A DNA stretch of 64,000 nucleotides from Robiginitomaculum sp. (GTDB lineage Bacteria > Pseudomonadota > Alphaproteobacteria > Caulobacterales > Maricaulaceae). Made by a program: the position numbers and the translations under genes. This document shows positions 1-9,987 of this stretch, in pieces. The notes below the pieces were generated by a model. That model searched no databases, had not been told where the DNA came from, and worked only from the letters and a program-made list of their open reading frames with translations. The stretch lies in contig NVXG01000034.1 of the NCBI GenBank assembly GCA_002733805.1, positions 18,787 to 82,786 of the forward strand, in the 5' to 3' direction. How positions within the stretch are numbered: the stretch's first letter is position 1; each line of letters starts with the position of its first letter.

Positions 1-306
1 CATCAGGAAGCCGCCAAAATCCGCGCTGAGGGCGAAGAAGCTGCTCTCAAATTGCGGGCCGAAGCGGATCGTGAAGTGCGGGTGATTTTGGCTAACGCCA
101 AGGAACAATCCTCAAGAATTCGCGGTACAGGCGATGCCGAGCGCAATGAAATTTACGCGAAGGCCTATAGTCAGGACCCGGAATTCTTCGCGTTTTATCG
201 CTCAATGGAAGCCTATGAAAGGGCACTGGCCAATGGCAAGACCTCGATGGTGCTTTCACCAGACAGCGAGTTCTTCCGCTATTTCGGAAGCCAGAGCGGT
301 AAATAA
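1..306 (+). CDS. hflC: HflC, C-terminal fragment (FtsH protease modulator)
   Basis: The window opens inside this gene, and the reading frame is open from base 1 to the TAA at 304-306. About 101 residues are visible. They are a charged alpha-helical segment rich in Ala, Glu and Arg, followed by the typical HflC ending, a DPEFFAFYRSMEAYERAL stretch and a short SPDSEFFRYFGS tail. HflC is an inner-membrane SPFH/stomatin-family protein that, with HflK, forms a cage around the FtsH protease and modulates it. The N-terminal membrane anchor and most of the SPFH domain lie outside the window. A strong terminator follows directly, so this is the last gene of its operon. Confidence 0.9.
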   Translation, partial: HQEAAKIRAEGEEAALKLRAEADREVRVILANAKEQSSRIRGTGDAERNEIYAKAYSQDPEFFAFYRSMEAYERALANGKTSMVLSPDSEFFRYFGSQSGK

Positions 307-330
307 AACAAAACGCCAAAACAAACAAAA

Positions 331-368
331 AACCGCCCCGAGGGAGACTTCCGGGGCGGTTTTCTTTT
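331..368 (+). terminator. Rho-independent terminator after hflC
   Basis: A 10-bp perfect stem AACCGCCCCG (331-340) pairs with CGGGGCGGTT (352-361) around an 11-base loop and runs into a T-rich tail. It lies 25 bases after the hflC stop. The stretch from here to 596 (about 230 bases) contains no convincing gene. Confidence 0.9.
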
Positions 369-596
369 GGCCTACCTGTTGTGCGGTAGCCGGGTTTGGT
401 TAGTCGTCTTTGTCTTCGTGACTTCCATGCGGCGCACCATGGCTTTGTGGTGTTTCACGCGATTGCTAGCCTTGGCGGCGAACTGGAATTACTGAACCAA
501 GATGAAGGCGGTTTACTGGCCCGCATCGTGTTGCAGGGGCATTCCTGAAATCGTACGCCGCCGCCAAAGCGTACGTCCCGGCTAGCATTTTGTCTT

Positions 597-1313
597 TTAT
601 TGCTCAATCTCAAAGGTGGCATTGATGGTGATCGAGCTGGTTACTTCGCCGGCGGCGATTGGTGAGGGGGCGCTGTCCATTGCCATACTGCGGGCGTACG
701 CCACTTTGGGCTGTGGCCGGTAGCCACTGCTTTCGCTCATTGAGATGATATCGCCAATTCGAAAATTTCCAGCATTTGCGTACAATCTGGCTTTGGCCAT
801 CAGGTTTTTCATGGCATTGCGGCGGGCTTGATCCAGCCCGGCCTCCGGGTTTTCCAGCCCGAAGGAAATGCCACCGATAGTATTGGCTCCGCTATCAACC
901 AGTGCGTCAATCGCTGCGCCCAAACCCTCCAGATCACGCACAATGGCCGAGACTTGGTTGGAGGTGCGATACCCGGTGATCCTCGGTTCATTGCGCGGTT
1001 GGTTACTGGTGTAGGGCGCATAGACCGGCGAAACATTCAGGCCCGAGGTTTGCATGTCGCGGTCCTTGATCCCGGCGGCTTTTAAGGCACGAAATACCCC
1101 GATCATCCGAGTTCGGTTGCTGGCCAATGCGGCTTTAGCGGTTTTACCCTCGGTGATGACCCCGGCGCTCAACGTGGCCAGATCAGGCACCGCATCAACT
1201 TTGCCGGTGGCGCTAAGGCTAATCCGCCCGCCGGTATAATCACTATCTTTGGCCAAAGCAGGTTGGCTGGTCAGTAATACCGCGCCAAGCAGTGCGAAAA
1301 GTATGGGTTTCAT
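597..1313 (-). CDS. Periplasmic SIMPL-domain protein (DUF541, YggE/BP26-like)
   Basis: A 238-residue protein with a clear signal peptide (residues 1-21, ending in a PALA-K cleavage region). It then shows the SIMPL/DUF541 pattern: an ISLSATGKVDAVPDLATLSAGV N-terminal strand, the central GYRTSNQVSAIVRDL segment and a C-terminal TSSITINATFEIEQ strand. Members of this family (E. coli YggE, Brucella BP26) are periplasmic or outer-membrane-associated and are linked to oxidative-stress tolerance or ring-shaped oligomers; the biochemical function is poorly known. It stands alone on the minus strand, dividing hflC from the protease gene that often follows it directly in related genomes. Family assignment is secure; the cellular role is not. 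Confidence 0.85.
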   Translation of the reverse strand: MKPILFALLGAVLLTSQPALAKDSDYTGGRISLSATGKVDAVPDLATLSAGVITEGKTAKAALASNRTRMIGVFRALKAAGIKDRDMQTSGLNVSPVYAPYTSNQPRNEPRITGYRTSNQVSAIVRDLEGLGAAIDALVDSGANTIGGISFGLENPEAGLDQARRNAMKNLMAKARLYANAGNFRIGDIISMSESSGYRPQPKVAYARSMAMDSAPSPIAAGEVTSSITINATFEIEQ

Positions 1314-1486
1314 CTCTGGGTTTCCTTAACTGTAAAATCCCTCATCTTTGAATTGCCAGTATGGCATGGCAAAAAAACGGCGAAAAGTGTCAAACTCATG
1401 GATATTACAGAACCTTGAGTTGCTCTTGGTCAGTGGCTTGGGTAAGGGAGGCCAGTCTTTCTTTTGCAAATCGGTCCTTTTTTCCC

Positions 1487-2881
1487 ATGTTCGTATTTCG
1501 CACTTTTGCCGTTCTCGCCATCTTTTTGGTCGGGTTTGTCGTCCCTCAATCTGGCTTGGCCCACCCAGCACCGGATGGGTTTGCCAAACTGACCCAACGA
1601 TTGTCACCCGCTGTGGTCAATATTTCCACGTCCCAAAAAGTACAAAGCGAAATGCCGCGCTTTCCCGAAGGCTCGGCAATTGAAAAGTTCAATGATTTTT
1701 TTGGGCCGGAGAATCATACAGAAAGCTCCATGGGTTCAGGCTTTGTGATTGATCCGTCCGGGGTGATTGTCACCAATAATCATGTGATCGAAGGGGCCGA
1801 CATCGTAGAAGTAACCTTCTTCAATGGATTGGTTTTGGCCGCCGAAGTGGTTGGCCGGGACCCGGCAACCGATCTGGCCGTGCTGCGCGTATCGCCAGAA
1901 AGCCCACTACCTGCGGTAAAGTTGGGCAATTCCGACGAGGCATTGACCGGCGAGTGGGTGTTGGCCATCGGCAATCCGTTCGGGCTTGGCGGTTCGGTTT
2001 CAGCCGGGATTATTTCGGCGCGCAATCGCGATATCTCCTCGGGGCGCTATGACCAGTTCATCCAGACGGATGCGGCGATCAATCGGGGTAATTCCGGCGG
2101 GCCGCTGTTCAATATGGCCGGTGAAGTGATCGGCGTAAATTCGGCAATCCTGTCGCCGTCTGGTGGCTCGGTCGGGATCGCATTTTCCATTCCGTCCAAT
2201 CTGGTCTCCGAAATTGTCGAAGAACTGTTATCGGTTGGCGTGGTCAGTCGCGGCTGGATTGGTCTTTCTGTACAGTCGGTCAGTCAGGCCGTGGCCAAAA
2301 GTTACGGTCTGTCCAAGGCGCAAGGCGCCATTGTGTTCAGTGTGACCGATGATGGCCCGGCTGATGATGCTGGCATTCGGGCTGGCGATCTGATCATTGA
2401 ATTTGACAGCAAGGAAATCGACGATTCGCGCAATTTGACCGCTTTGGCCGCCAAAGCCAAAGCCGGTGACAATGTTGATGTGTTGCTGATCCGCGCAGGT
2501 AAAAGAAAGACAGTTTCAATTTTGATCGGCAAGTTGATCGTCGAAAACATAACTGACGAGCCACAAAGCGAAACCGGGACAACCGGTTTGCCTGATCTGG
2601 TGCTGGGCATGGAACTAGCCCTACCCACTGCCGAGCTACGCCGCCGTTATTCTATCCGTTCATCGGTCAAAGGTTTGGTGGTGATCGCCACGCTGGATGG
2701 CTCCGATGCAGCGCGTAAATTACAGGACGGCGATGTGATTGAGCAAATCGCTTGGAAAGATGTAACCAATTTGGCAGAGGCCCGCGAGCAAGTTGCCAAA
2801 GCCATTGCCGATTCTGATCGCCCGGTTTTGCTGATCGTCAATCGCCGGGGTGAAACCCTGCGAATTGCCTTACGCCCCTAA
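1487..2881 (+). CDS. Do-family (DegP/DegQ/MucD-like) periplasmic serine protease
   Basis: A trypsin-like protease with C-terminal PDZ domains that degrades or refolds misfolded envelope proteins. I place the start at ATG 1487 because it yields a clean signal peptide (FRTFAVLAIFLVGFVV, ending near GLAHP). The frame is open further upstream to 1361, but that extension has no signal-peptide character. From this start the protein has 464 residues. The catalytic triad is visible as His99 (NNHVIEG), Asp129 (DPATDLAVL) and Ser203 (GNSGGPLF). A first PDZ domain covers about residues 255-345 and a second, more divergent one about 375-460. The gene lies one minus-strand gene downstream of hflC, a pairing common in alphaproteobacteria. 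Its stop overlaps the convergent serB stop by 4 bases. Confidence 0.9.
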   Translation: MFVFRTFAVLAIFLVGFVVPQSGLAHPAPDGFAKLTQRLSPAVVNISTSQKVQSEMPRFPEGSAIEKFNDFFGPENHTESSMGSGFVIDPSGVIVTNNHVIEGADIVEVTFFNGLVLAAEVVGRDPATDLAVLRVSPESPLPAVKLGNSDEALTGEWVLAIGNPFGLGGSVSAGIISARNRDISSGRYDQFIQTDAAINRGNSGGPLFNMAGEVIGVNSAILSPSGGSVGIAFSIPSNLVSEIVEELLSVGVVSRGWIGLSVQSVSQAVAKSYGLSKAQGAIVFSVTDDGPADDAGIRAGDLIIEFDSKEIDDSRNLTALAAKAKAGDNVDVLLIRAGKRKTVSILIGKLIVENITDEPQSETGTTGLPDLVLGMELALPTAELRRRYSIRSSVKGLVVIATLDGSDAARKLQDGDVIEQIAWKDVTNLAEAREQVAKAIADSDRPVLLIVNRRGETLRIALRP

Positions 2882-3735
2882 TCGCACACGTCCCAATCTG
2901 TCTTGGTAATGCCCTGAAAAAATAGGGCGGTGGTTAGGTCTGTGTGTCGAATGCGCCCATCAGCCTTTCGGAGCAAAATCGGTTTGGCATGGTAGGCTAG
3001 GCCTAATCCGGCAGCTTCCACCATCAGCAAATCATTGGCTCCGTCGCCAATCGCCATGACACGCGCTGGGTCTTGGCAAAGCCGCTGCAAATGGGCCAGT
3101 TTGACCGCACCATCGACAATGGGACCCTCAATTTTGCCGGTAATTTGCTGATCGGTGATGGCCAATTGGTTGGCGTGCGACTCACCAAACTGGACGACCT
3201 TGGCAACACGATCCGCAAACCAAGTAAAGCCGCCGGACACCAGAGCGGTCTTGCTGCCCAATTGGTTCATGGTGGCGACCAGCGTTTTGGCCCCGGCATT
3301 GATCGAGATGCGGGTTGACCAACAGCGCGACAACAATTCCTCGCTTTGCCCGGCCAGCAAGCGAACCCGCTCGCGTAAGGCTTGGGCAAAATCCAGTTTG
3401 CCAGCCATGGCGGCGGCGGTGATCTGTTTTACTTGCGGTCCGATGCTGGCAAGATCGGCCAGTTCGTCGATACATTCCTGCCCGATAATGGTCGAATCCA
3501 TATCGCACAACAACACGTCTTTTTGGGTGGGCGGTGTTGGGTGACGACACCAATCCACCTGAAGCTGACCCAGCCAGAGGTCGAGCTGTGCGGTGCTGGC
3601 GATCCCGCGAAGCTCAACGGCTTGTCGGGGAGCCAATTGCCGCCCAAGCGCAAACCCGTTAGCTTGCAGAGATTGCACCGCTAAATCCAGATCCCGGTGC
3701 CCCGGCTTCGCAACTACTGAAAGTATATGTTCCAT
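2878..3735 (-). CDS. serB: Phosphoserine phosphatase
   Basis: HAD-superfamily enzyme catalysing the last step of serine synthesis, phosphoserine to serine. The start at ATG 3735 gives 285 residues beginning MEHILSVV; a longer frame to 3798 exists but would run into miaA. An N-terminal ACT-like region (about 1-70) precedes the HAD core. The nucleophile motif DMDST is at residues 78-82, a Ser/Thr motif lies at VSGGFT, and the metal-binding motif GDGANDLLMV is near the C-terminus, as expected for SerB. The 5' end abuts the miaA start on the other strand, sharing base 3735. The 3' end overlaps the protease gene by 4 bases. Confidence 0.93.
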   Translation of the reverse strand: MEHILSVVAKPGHRDLDLAVQSLQANGFALGRQLAPRQAVELRGIASTAQLDLWLGQLQVDWCRHPTPPTQKDVLLCDMDSTIIGQECIDELADLASIGPQVKQITAAAMAGKLDFAQALRERVRLLAGQSEELLSRCWSTRISINAGAKTLVATMNQLGSKTALVSGGFTWFADRVAKVVQFGESHANQLAITDQQITGKIEGPIVDGAVKLAHLQRLCQDPARVMAIGDGANDLLMVEAAGLGLAYHAKPILLRKADGRIRHTDLTTALFFQGITKTDWDVCD

Positions 3736-4673
3736 TGTTGGATGAAGTTTCCATTTCAAAACTGGCCCCCATCCTGCTGGTTTTTGGCCCGACAGCAAGT
3801 GGCAAAACCGCGATTGGTACGCAATTGGCCGCCAATTTTGACGGTGAAGTGGTCAATGCCGATAGCCAGCAATTATACGCTGGTTTGCCGCTATTGACCG
3901 CGCTGCCGACAGAGGCAGAGAAGGGCGGGTTTACCCACCATTTGTATGGGCATGTGCCGCCGGATCAACCTTGGTCGAGCGGCAAATGGCTGCGCGAGGT
4001 CACAGAAGTGATCCGACAAATCCGAAGTCGCGGCAAACGTCCGATCTTGGTCGGAGGCACCGGCTTGTATTTCGAAGCCTTGACCCGGGGTTTGGCAGAA
4101 ATCCCCGATGTGGAACACCAAGCGCTGGATCGGGTGGTCCAGTTGGAACAAGAGCAGGGCCTGGATGCGGTGCGCCATAAGCTGGCCCAAATTGATCCGG
4201 ATGCGGCGGCGCGTATTTTGGGCGCCGACCGCCAACGGCTGGTGCGGGCGCTTAGCGTTTATGAGCAAACCGGACAGAGCCTGACTTCGTTTCAGAAAAA
4301 CACCAAACCGGTTCTGGCTAAGCAGGAGTGGCGGGGACTGGTGATCGTGCCGGAGCGCGAGGCTCTATACAACAAGATCAACCACCGGTTTGATCAGATG
4401 ATCGAGCAGGGCGCATTGGAAGAATTACAAAAATTTTGCAAAAATTGGGAGGATCCGGCTTTGCCCTTGTTCAAGGCGATCGGTGTTCGGTCCCTGATCA
4501 AGGTTTTACGGGATGAACTGTCGGTTGAGGCAGCTATTACCGAAGCAAAACGTGATACAAGGCGCTATGCCAAACGACAACTGACCTGGGCGCGGGGGCG
4601 CACCGATGGCTGGCAACATTTCTCTGATCCGGCAGAGATATTGCCCACCTTGCAAGGAGCTCTTAACCAATGA
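3735..4673 (+). CDS. miaA: tRNA dimethylallyltransferase
   Basis: MiaA transfers a dimethylallyl group to the N6 of A37 in tRNAs reading UNN codons. The 312-residue protein has the P-loop GPTASGKT at residues 18-25, the substrate-recognition DSQQLY motif just after it, a GGTGLYFEALTRGL segment, and the C-terminal RRYAKRQLTWAR motif typical of the family. No in-frame ATG is available, so translation probably begins at TTG 3735 (or TTG 3738), on the base where serB starts on the opposite strand. The stop overlaps the next gene in an ATGA arrangement, so the two are translationally coupled. Confidence 0.93.
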   Translation: MLDEVSISKLAPILLVFGPTASGKTAIGTQLAANFDGEVVNADSQQLYAGLPLLTALPTEAEKGGFTHHLYGHVPPDQPWSSGKWLREVTEVIRQIRSRGKRPILVGGTGLYFEALTRGLAEIPDVEHQALDRVVQLEQEQGLDAVRHKLAQIDPDAAARILGADRQRLVRALSVYEQTGQSLTSFQKNTKPVLAKQEWRGLVIVPEREALYNKINHRFDQMIEQGALEELQKFCKNWEDPALPLFKAIGVRSLIKVLRDELSVEAAITEAKRDTRRYAKRQLTWARGRTDGWQHFSDPAEILPTLQGALNQ

Positions 4674-5413
4674 CATCCCCCGACCTTAAGAATCCCGGTT
4701 CAACAGCCAAGCCTGAGACCGGGATATGGATCAATCGTTTGCGATTGGGTTTGTTCCTCGCTCTGTTTGGTTTGTTGATTATCTTGCTCATTGTCGGGTT
4801 TGGTCCGGCCCCTGAAAAGATTGAGGCCTTGTTGCAGGCTTTGCGTCAGGATGAGCGAGGCTTGCCAGCCGTCATCATGGTGTTTGTGGTGATGGGCTTG
4901 GTTGGCGTGCCGCAATTTGTGTTGATCACCGGCAGTATTATCGCCTTTGGGCCGAGCACCGGGGCGCTCTACGCATGGGCTGGCACGATGGTCTCGGCCA
5001 GCGTTGATTTTTGGTTGGGCCGGATGATCGGGGCGGGGCCGCTCAACCGGTTTGGCGGCAAATGGGTGGTTCGAATTATGGCTTTGGTCCGGCGCAACGG
5101 GTTTTGGTCGGCCATGTTGTTACGGGTTGTGCCAACGGGGCCATTTATTATGGTCAATCTGGCTTTTGGCGTATCGCGTGCAAAATTCGGACAGTTTCTA
5201 AGTGGAACCGGGATTGGAATTTGGCCCAAGATTTTGGCGCTGGCCTTTGCAGGACAAGGGATTTTCTCCTTTATGGCCCGACAAAATCTATCGGCAATGG
5301 TGCTATTTTTCGCTTTGGCTGGCATCATATTTTTGATAGTTTGGGTGCTGGGCCGGGCGTGGCGGCGCCGTCAAAATGACAAGAACGCAGAAAAACCGGC
5401 AATCAGCCCTTGA
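4670..5413 (+). CDS. TVP38/TMEM64 (VTT-domain, DedA-like) inner-membrane protein
   Basis: A 247-residue integral membrane protein with about six hydrophobic segments: residues 22-46, a pair in the 65-110 region, one around 155-175, and two C-terminal ones ending near 232. The central region has the VTT/SNARE-associated Golgi signature (GVPQFVLITGSIIAFGP, followed by a gly-rich ASVDFWLGRMIG segment and RVVPTGPFIMVNLAFGV). Relatives include YdjX/YdjZ and DedA proteins, implicated in lipid scrambling or membrane homeostasis. The substrate here is unknown. It is coupled to miaA by a 4-base overlap and ends before the mreB promoter. Confidence 0.85.
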   Translation: MTSPDLKNPGSTAKPETGIWINRLRLGLFLALFGLLIILLIVGFGPAPEKIEALLQALRQDERGLPAVIMVFVVMGLVGVPQFVLITGSIIAFGPSTGALYAWAGTMVSASVDFWLGRMIGAGPLNRFGGKWVVRIMALVRRNGFWSAMLLRVVPTGPFIMVNLAFGVSRAKFGQFLSGTGIGIWPKILALAFAGQGIFSFMARQNLSAMVLFFALAGIIFLIVWVLGRAWRRRQNDKNAEKPAISP

Positions 5414-5440
5414 TCCGCTCGCCAAAGAGCCGCAAAACAC

Positions 5441-6545
<1,105 letters not shown>

Positions 6546-6602
6546 TCGGGCTAGTCTGGTCTAGGTTGACCAAATACAAAACAGGAGCGGCCGGAACGGT
6601 AA

Positions 6603-7553
6603 ATGGCAAGACGTGGTTCTTCTGGTGCTATGGTTTGGTTGCGCGGGTTTTGGGCCCGGGTTTCAATTGTTTTGTTCATTGGTATTTCGGTCGCATTATT
6701 GCTGTCACAGGGCAATTTAGACGATCCGCAATCTTTCAATAAAATCCGGGTTGCAGCTGACGATGTCGCTGCACCAGCCATGCAGGCGGTGGATTTGCCG
6801 TTGGGTGGTCTGAGCAATTTCGGATCATGGCTTTCATCAAACTGGAATGCGGCGGAACGGGTGCGGGTTCTGGAAGCCGAAAACCGAGCGTTGCGACAAT
6901 GGGAATCCCTATCTCACGCGCTGCATGCCAAAATTTTGCGCTATGAACAATTGTTGAACATGCAAGGGGAGCCAGAAGTGCGGGTGCTTTCCACGCGAGT
7001 GGTGGCCGAAGCTCATGGCCCTTTTGTCCGGTCGGCTTTGTTACGGATAGGTCGAGATGACGGTGTTTCAGAAGGCTTGGCCGTAGTTGATCCGAGTGGA
7101 CTGATCGGGCGCATTGTCTCGGTTGGCAAACATTCGGCTCGGGTGTTGCTGGTCAATGATTTGAATTCAAGAATTCCAGTGGTGTTCCAAGGCGCATCGG
7201 TCCGGGCCATCTTGGCAGGTGATAACCAGCGCGATCCCAAACTGATCTATGTCGGCAAGGGGTTTGTTCCCAAAAATGGTGATCGGGTCAGCACATCCGG
7301 CGATGATGGCGTTCTACCCAGTGGCATTTCGATCGGCGAGGTGGTTGAAGTGCTGAACCCCGATGGTTCGGTCGGGTATCGGGTGCAAACCTATGCCAAC
7401 CTTTCAACCATGGACTTTGTACAAATTCTGGCGCGCCAACCCGCTGTGCCGCCCGAACTAGACCCGATCTCGCCAGAAACAGGCGATCAATCAATAGCTA
7501 TTCTGCCCGGCGCAGCTGATCCATCAACGCCTGTCACGGGGGAACTGCAATGA
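6603..7553 (+). CDS. mreC: Rod shape-determining protein MreC
   Basis: A bitopic inner-membrane scaffold of the elongasome. It has one transmembrane helix near residues 14-33 (ARVSIVLFIGISVALLL), then a coiled-coil stretch at about 75-120 (AAERVRVLEAENRALRQWESL), then two beta-barrel lobes with the conserved GLIGRIVSVGKHSARVLLVNDLNSRIPV segment. Length 316 residues is typical. It follows mreB by 57 bases and overlaps mreD by 4 (ATGA). The C-terminal 40 residues are Pro/Asp-rich and probably disordered. Confidence 0.93.
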   Translation: MARRGSSGAMVWLRGFWARVSIVLFIGISVALLLSQGNLDDPQSFNKIRVAADDVAAPAMQAVDLPLGGLSNFGSWLSSNWNAAERVRVLEAENRALRQWESLSHALHAKILRYEQLLNMQGEPEVRVLSTRVVAEAHGPFVRSALLRIGRDDGVSEGLAVVDPSGLIGRIVSVGKHSARVLLVNDLNSRIPVVFQGASVRAILAGDNQRDPKLIYVGKGFVPKNGDRVSTSGDDGVLPSGISIGEVVEVLNPDGSVGYRVQTYANLSTMDFVQILARQPAVPPELDPISPETGDQSIAILPGAADPSTPVTGELQ

Positions 7554-8116
7554 GCCAGGGCATAACCCGGTTATCATCGGTTGCGGCGCAGGTTGGTCTG
7601 TTTGCGTGGATCGGCGTGCCGACTTTGGCTTCCCTTTTGGGTCTACTGATTTATGTGGCGCCCATACATATGTTTGGTATGTCCATTCCCATGCCATTGT
7701 TTCCCCTGATGGCCATTTTTTTCTGGGCAATGGCCCGGCCGCAATTGATGCCGCCATTTGTGGTTTTTGCCATTGGCCTAATTCAAGACCTGATCACTGG
7801 CGGTCCCTTGGGGTTGTGGTCTTTTTCCTATTTGTGTGCCTACACCATCATGACCACACAAAGTGATGCTTTTTCCGGTCGAGGGGCCGGCATGTTGTGG
7901 GCTGGTTTTGGGCTGATGGTTTCGCTGACCATGGTTGCCGCCGCATTGGCCGGTGTGATGGTGATGGGCGCAAAAATTGACGGCTATCATTTGTTGGCGC
8001 AAGGGGCTTCGACCTTTCTAGTCTATCCATTGGCCGGGCGGCTGTATGGGCGATTACAGCAAACCACCCAACAGGCCCGGCGCATGTACGATATCCATCA
8101 TGGAATGACCTTGTAA
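7550..8116 (+). CDS. mreD: Rod shape-determining protein MreD
   Basis: A 188-residue, almost entirely hydrophobic protein with five to six predicted membrane helices, in the fixed position between mreC and mrdA. MreD is an integral component of the elongasome that contacts MreC. The segment around FAIGLIQDLITGGPLGLWSFSYL matches the family's conserved Asp/Gly loop. Start and stop are both coupled: ATGA with mreC, TAATG with mrdA. Confidence 0.88.
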   Translation: MSQGITRLSSVAAQVGLFAWIGVPTLASLLGLLIYVAPIHMFGMSIPMPLFPLMAIFFWAMARPQLMPPFVVFAIGLIQDLITGGPLGLWSFSYLCAYTIMTTQSDAFSGRGAGMLWAGFGLMVSLTMVAAALAGVMVMGAKIDGYHLLAQGASTFLVYPLAGRLYGRLQQTTQQARRMYDIHHGMTL

Positions 8117-9987
8117 TGGCGCGTGATGACGACATTGCAGCCAAATTCACCCGGCGATCTATAGTTTTTGGAACCGCCGGATTTTTAGGGTTTGTTGGCT
8201 TGTCGGCGCGCCTGTACCAGTTGCAAGTTCTCGAATCCGGTAAATACCGGGGGCTGTCAGAGGAAAATCAGTTTAACTATCATTTACTGGTACCGAGCCG
8301 AGGCCGTATTCTGGACCGAAGTGCGCGCATTTTGGCAACCAATATCGAAAATTTTGGCTTGTTGCTGATGCCGGAGCAGGTAACGGACCTCGATGCTTTG
8401 TTGTCGAGACTGTCGCGAATTATACCGCTGTCCGAAGCCCGCAAAGCCAACATTCGCAAATCATTTGCCAAGCGGGGTTTGCGCGCCCCCATTCGGGTGG
8501 CCAATAATATGAATTGGGCCAGTTTTGCCCGGGTAAACTTGTGGTTGCCGGATTTGCCGGGCATTCACCCCGATGTTGGTGAGGTCCGCGAATATCCTGA
8601 CGGATCGGATTTTGCCCATGTTATTGGGTATGTTGGTCGGGTACCACCGGAACAAGCCAGAGGGGCAGGGGCCTTGTTGCGCCATCCGGGTTTTCGCATC
8701 GGACGAACCGGCATTGAACGAAATTATGATCTGGACCTGCGAGGCAATCCCGGCGCGTTGAAAGTCGAGGTCAATGCATTGGGCCGTACGGTGCGCGAGC
8801 TGCCGGATATTCGGACCAGTGCCGCCGCTGGACAGGATTTACAACTGACGCTGGATAAGGAAATCCAACACGCCGCCCACATGGCCTTGTCCGGACCGGA
8901 TATTAGTGGTGCGGCTTGTTTGATTGATCTGGAAAAAGGCGAGGTCCGTGCGCTGGTTTCCACGCCATCCTATGACCCGAACAAGTTTGCCCGGGGAATA
9001 TCCGGTGCGGATTATAAAGCATTGCTGGATGATCCGCTCAAACCACTCTTCAACAAAGCGGTCAGTGGAACGTATCCGCCAGCATCCTGTTTCAAGCCGG
9101 TCATTGCCATGGCGGCGTTTGATGCCGGATTGGCCAATCCCAGAGAGCGCATTACTTGTACTGGCAAGATAAAATTGGGCGATCGCGAGTTTCATTGCTG
9201 GCGGCGCAGGGGGCATGGTCGGGTCAATTTGAATGGCGCACTTGGGACCAGCTGCGATGTTTATTTTTATGAAATGGCTCGCAGATTAGGCATTGAGCGA
9301 ATTCATGATGCCGCCCTGAAATTTGGGTTTGGTCAGATGTTTGATCTGGGGCTAGGGACCGGTTCGGCCGGTCTGGTGCCCAATGCCGCGTGGAAACGCG
9401 CCAGATTTGATCTGCCTTGGGCGCAAGGCGAAACTTTGATCGCCGGGATCGGGCAGGGGTATCTGGCCTCGACACCGTTGCAATTGGCCGTAATGACCGC
9501 CCGGATTGCCACAGGACGAAACATCGTACCTACCTTGGTGGCCGGAACGGCAAAGCCCGCAACAGAAATCCCTCAACTGGATTTTTCTACTAATGCGCTG
9601 AACATTGCCCGAGAAGGTATGTCCAGCGTGGTCAATTCGCCATGGGGTACTGCGTATGTGCCCAACGGGCTGGATGGTAAAAACATGCTGTGGGCTGGTA
9701 AAACTGGTACCGGGCAGGTGCGGCGCATCTCCCAGGCCGAGCGGAAAAACCGCATCCGCAAAAATGCCGAGTTGAAGCGCGAATTGCGCGATCATGCTTT
9801 GTTTGTCGGATATGCTCCGTTTTTCAATCCACAATTTGCGGTGTCCCTGATTGTCGAACATGGCGGTGGAGGCTCCAAAGAGGCCGCCCCCAGAGCGCGA
9901 AAGATATTGAATTTTGCCCTGCAACAGCAGGCGTTGAAGGTGGCGCGTATGGCTGCGGGGACGGCACCGACCGAAGTGGCAAGATGA
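8116..9987 (+). CDS. mrdA: Penicillin-binding protein 2, elongasome transpeptidase
   Basis: Class B PBP that cross-links peptidoglycan during lateral growth. The 623-residue protein has one N-terminal membrane helix (about residues 15-35), a pedestal/dimerisation region with the SRGRILDRSARILATN motif, and a C-terminal transpeptidase domain. The active-site SxxK is Ser324-Cys-Phe-Lys327, the SxN-type motif reads SCD in GTSCDVYF, and the KTG triad is at residues 529-531. Cys at the second position of SxxK replaces the more usual Thr, without affecting the catalytic pair. Both neighbours are translationally coupled. Confidence 0.93.
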   Translation: MARDDDIAAKFTRRSIVFGTAGFLGFVGLSARLYQLQVLESGKYRGLSEENQFNYHLLVPSRGRILDRSARILATNIENFGLLLMPEQVTDLDALLSRLSRIIPLSEARKANIRKSFAKRGLRAPIRVANNMNWASFARVNLWLPDLPGIHPDVGEVREYPDGSDFAHVIGYVGRVPPEQARGAGALLRHPGFRIGRTGIERNYDLDLRGNPGALKVEVNALGRTVRELPDIRTSAAAGQDLQLTLDKEIQHAAHMALSGPDISGAACLIDLEKGEVRALVSTPSYDPNKFARGISGADYKALLDDPLKPLFNKAVSGTYPPASCFKPVIAMAAFDAGLANPRERITCTGKIKLGDREFHCWRRRGHGRVNLNGALGTSCDVYFYEMARRLGIERIHDAALKFGFGQMFDLGLGTGSAGLVPNAAWKRARFDLPWAQGETLIAGIGQGYLASTPLQLAVMTARIATGRNIVPTLVAGTAKPATEIPQLDFSTNALNIAREGMSSVVNSPWGTAYVPNGLDGKNMLWAGKTGTGQVRRISQAERKNRIRKNAELKRELRDHALFVGYAPFFNPQFAVSLIVEHGGGGSKEAAPRARKILNFALQQQALKVARMAAGTAPTEVAR

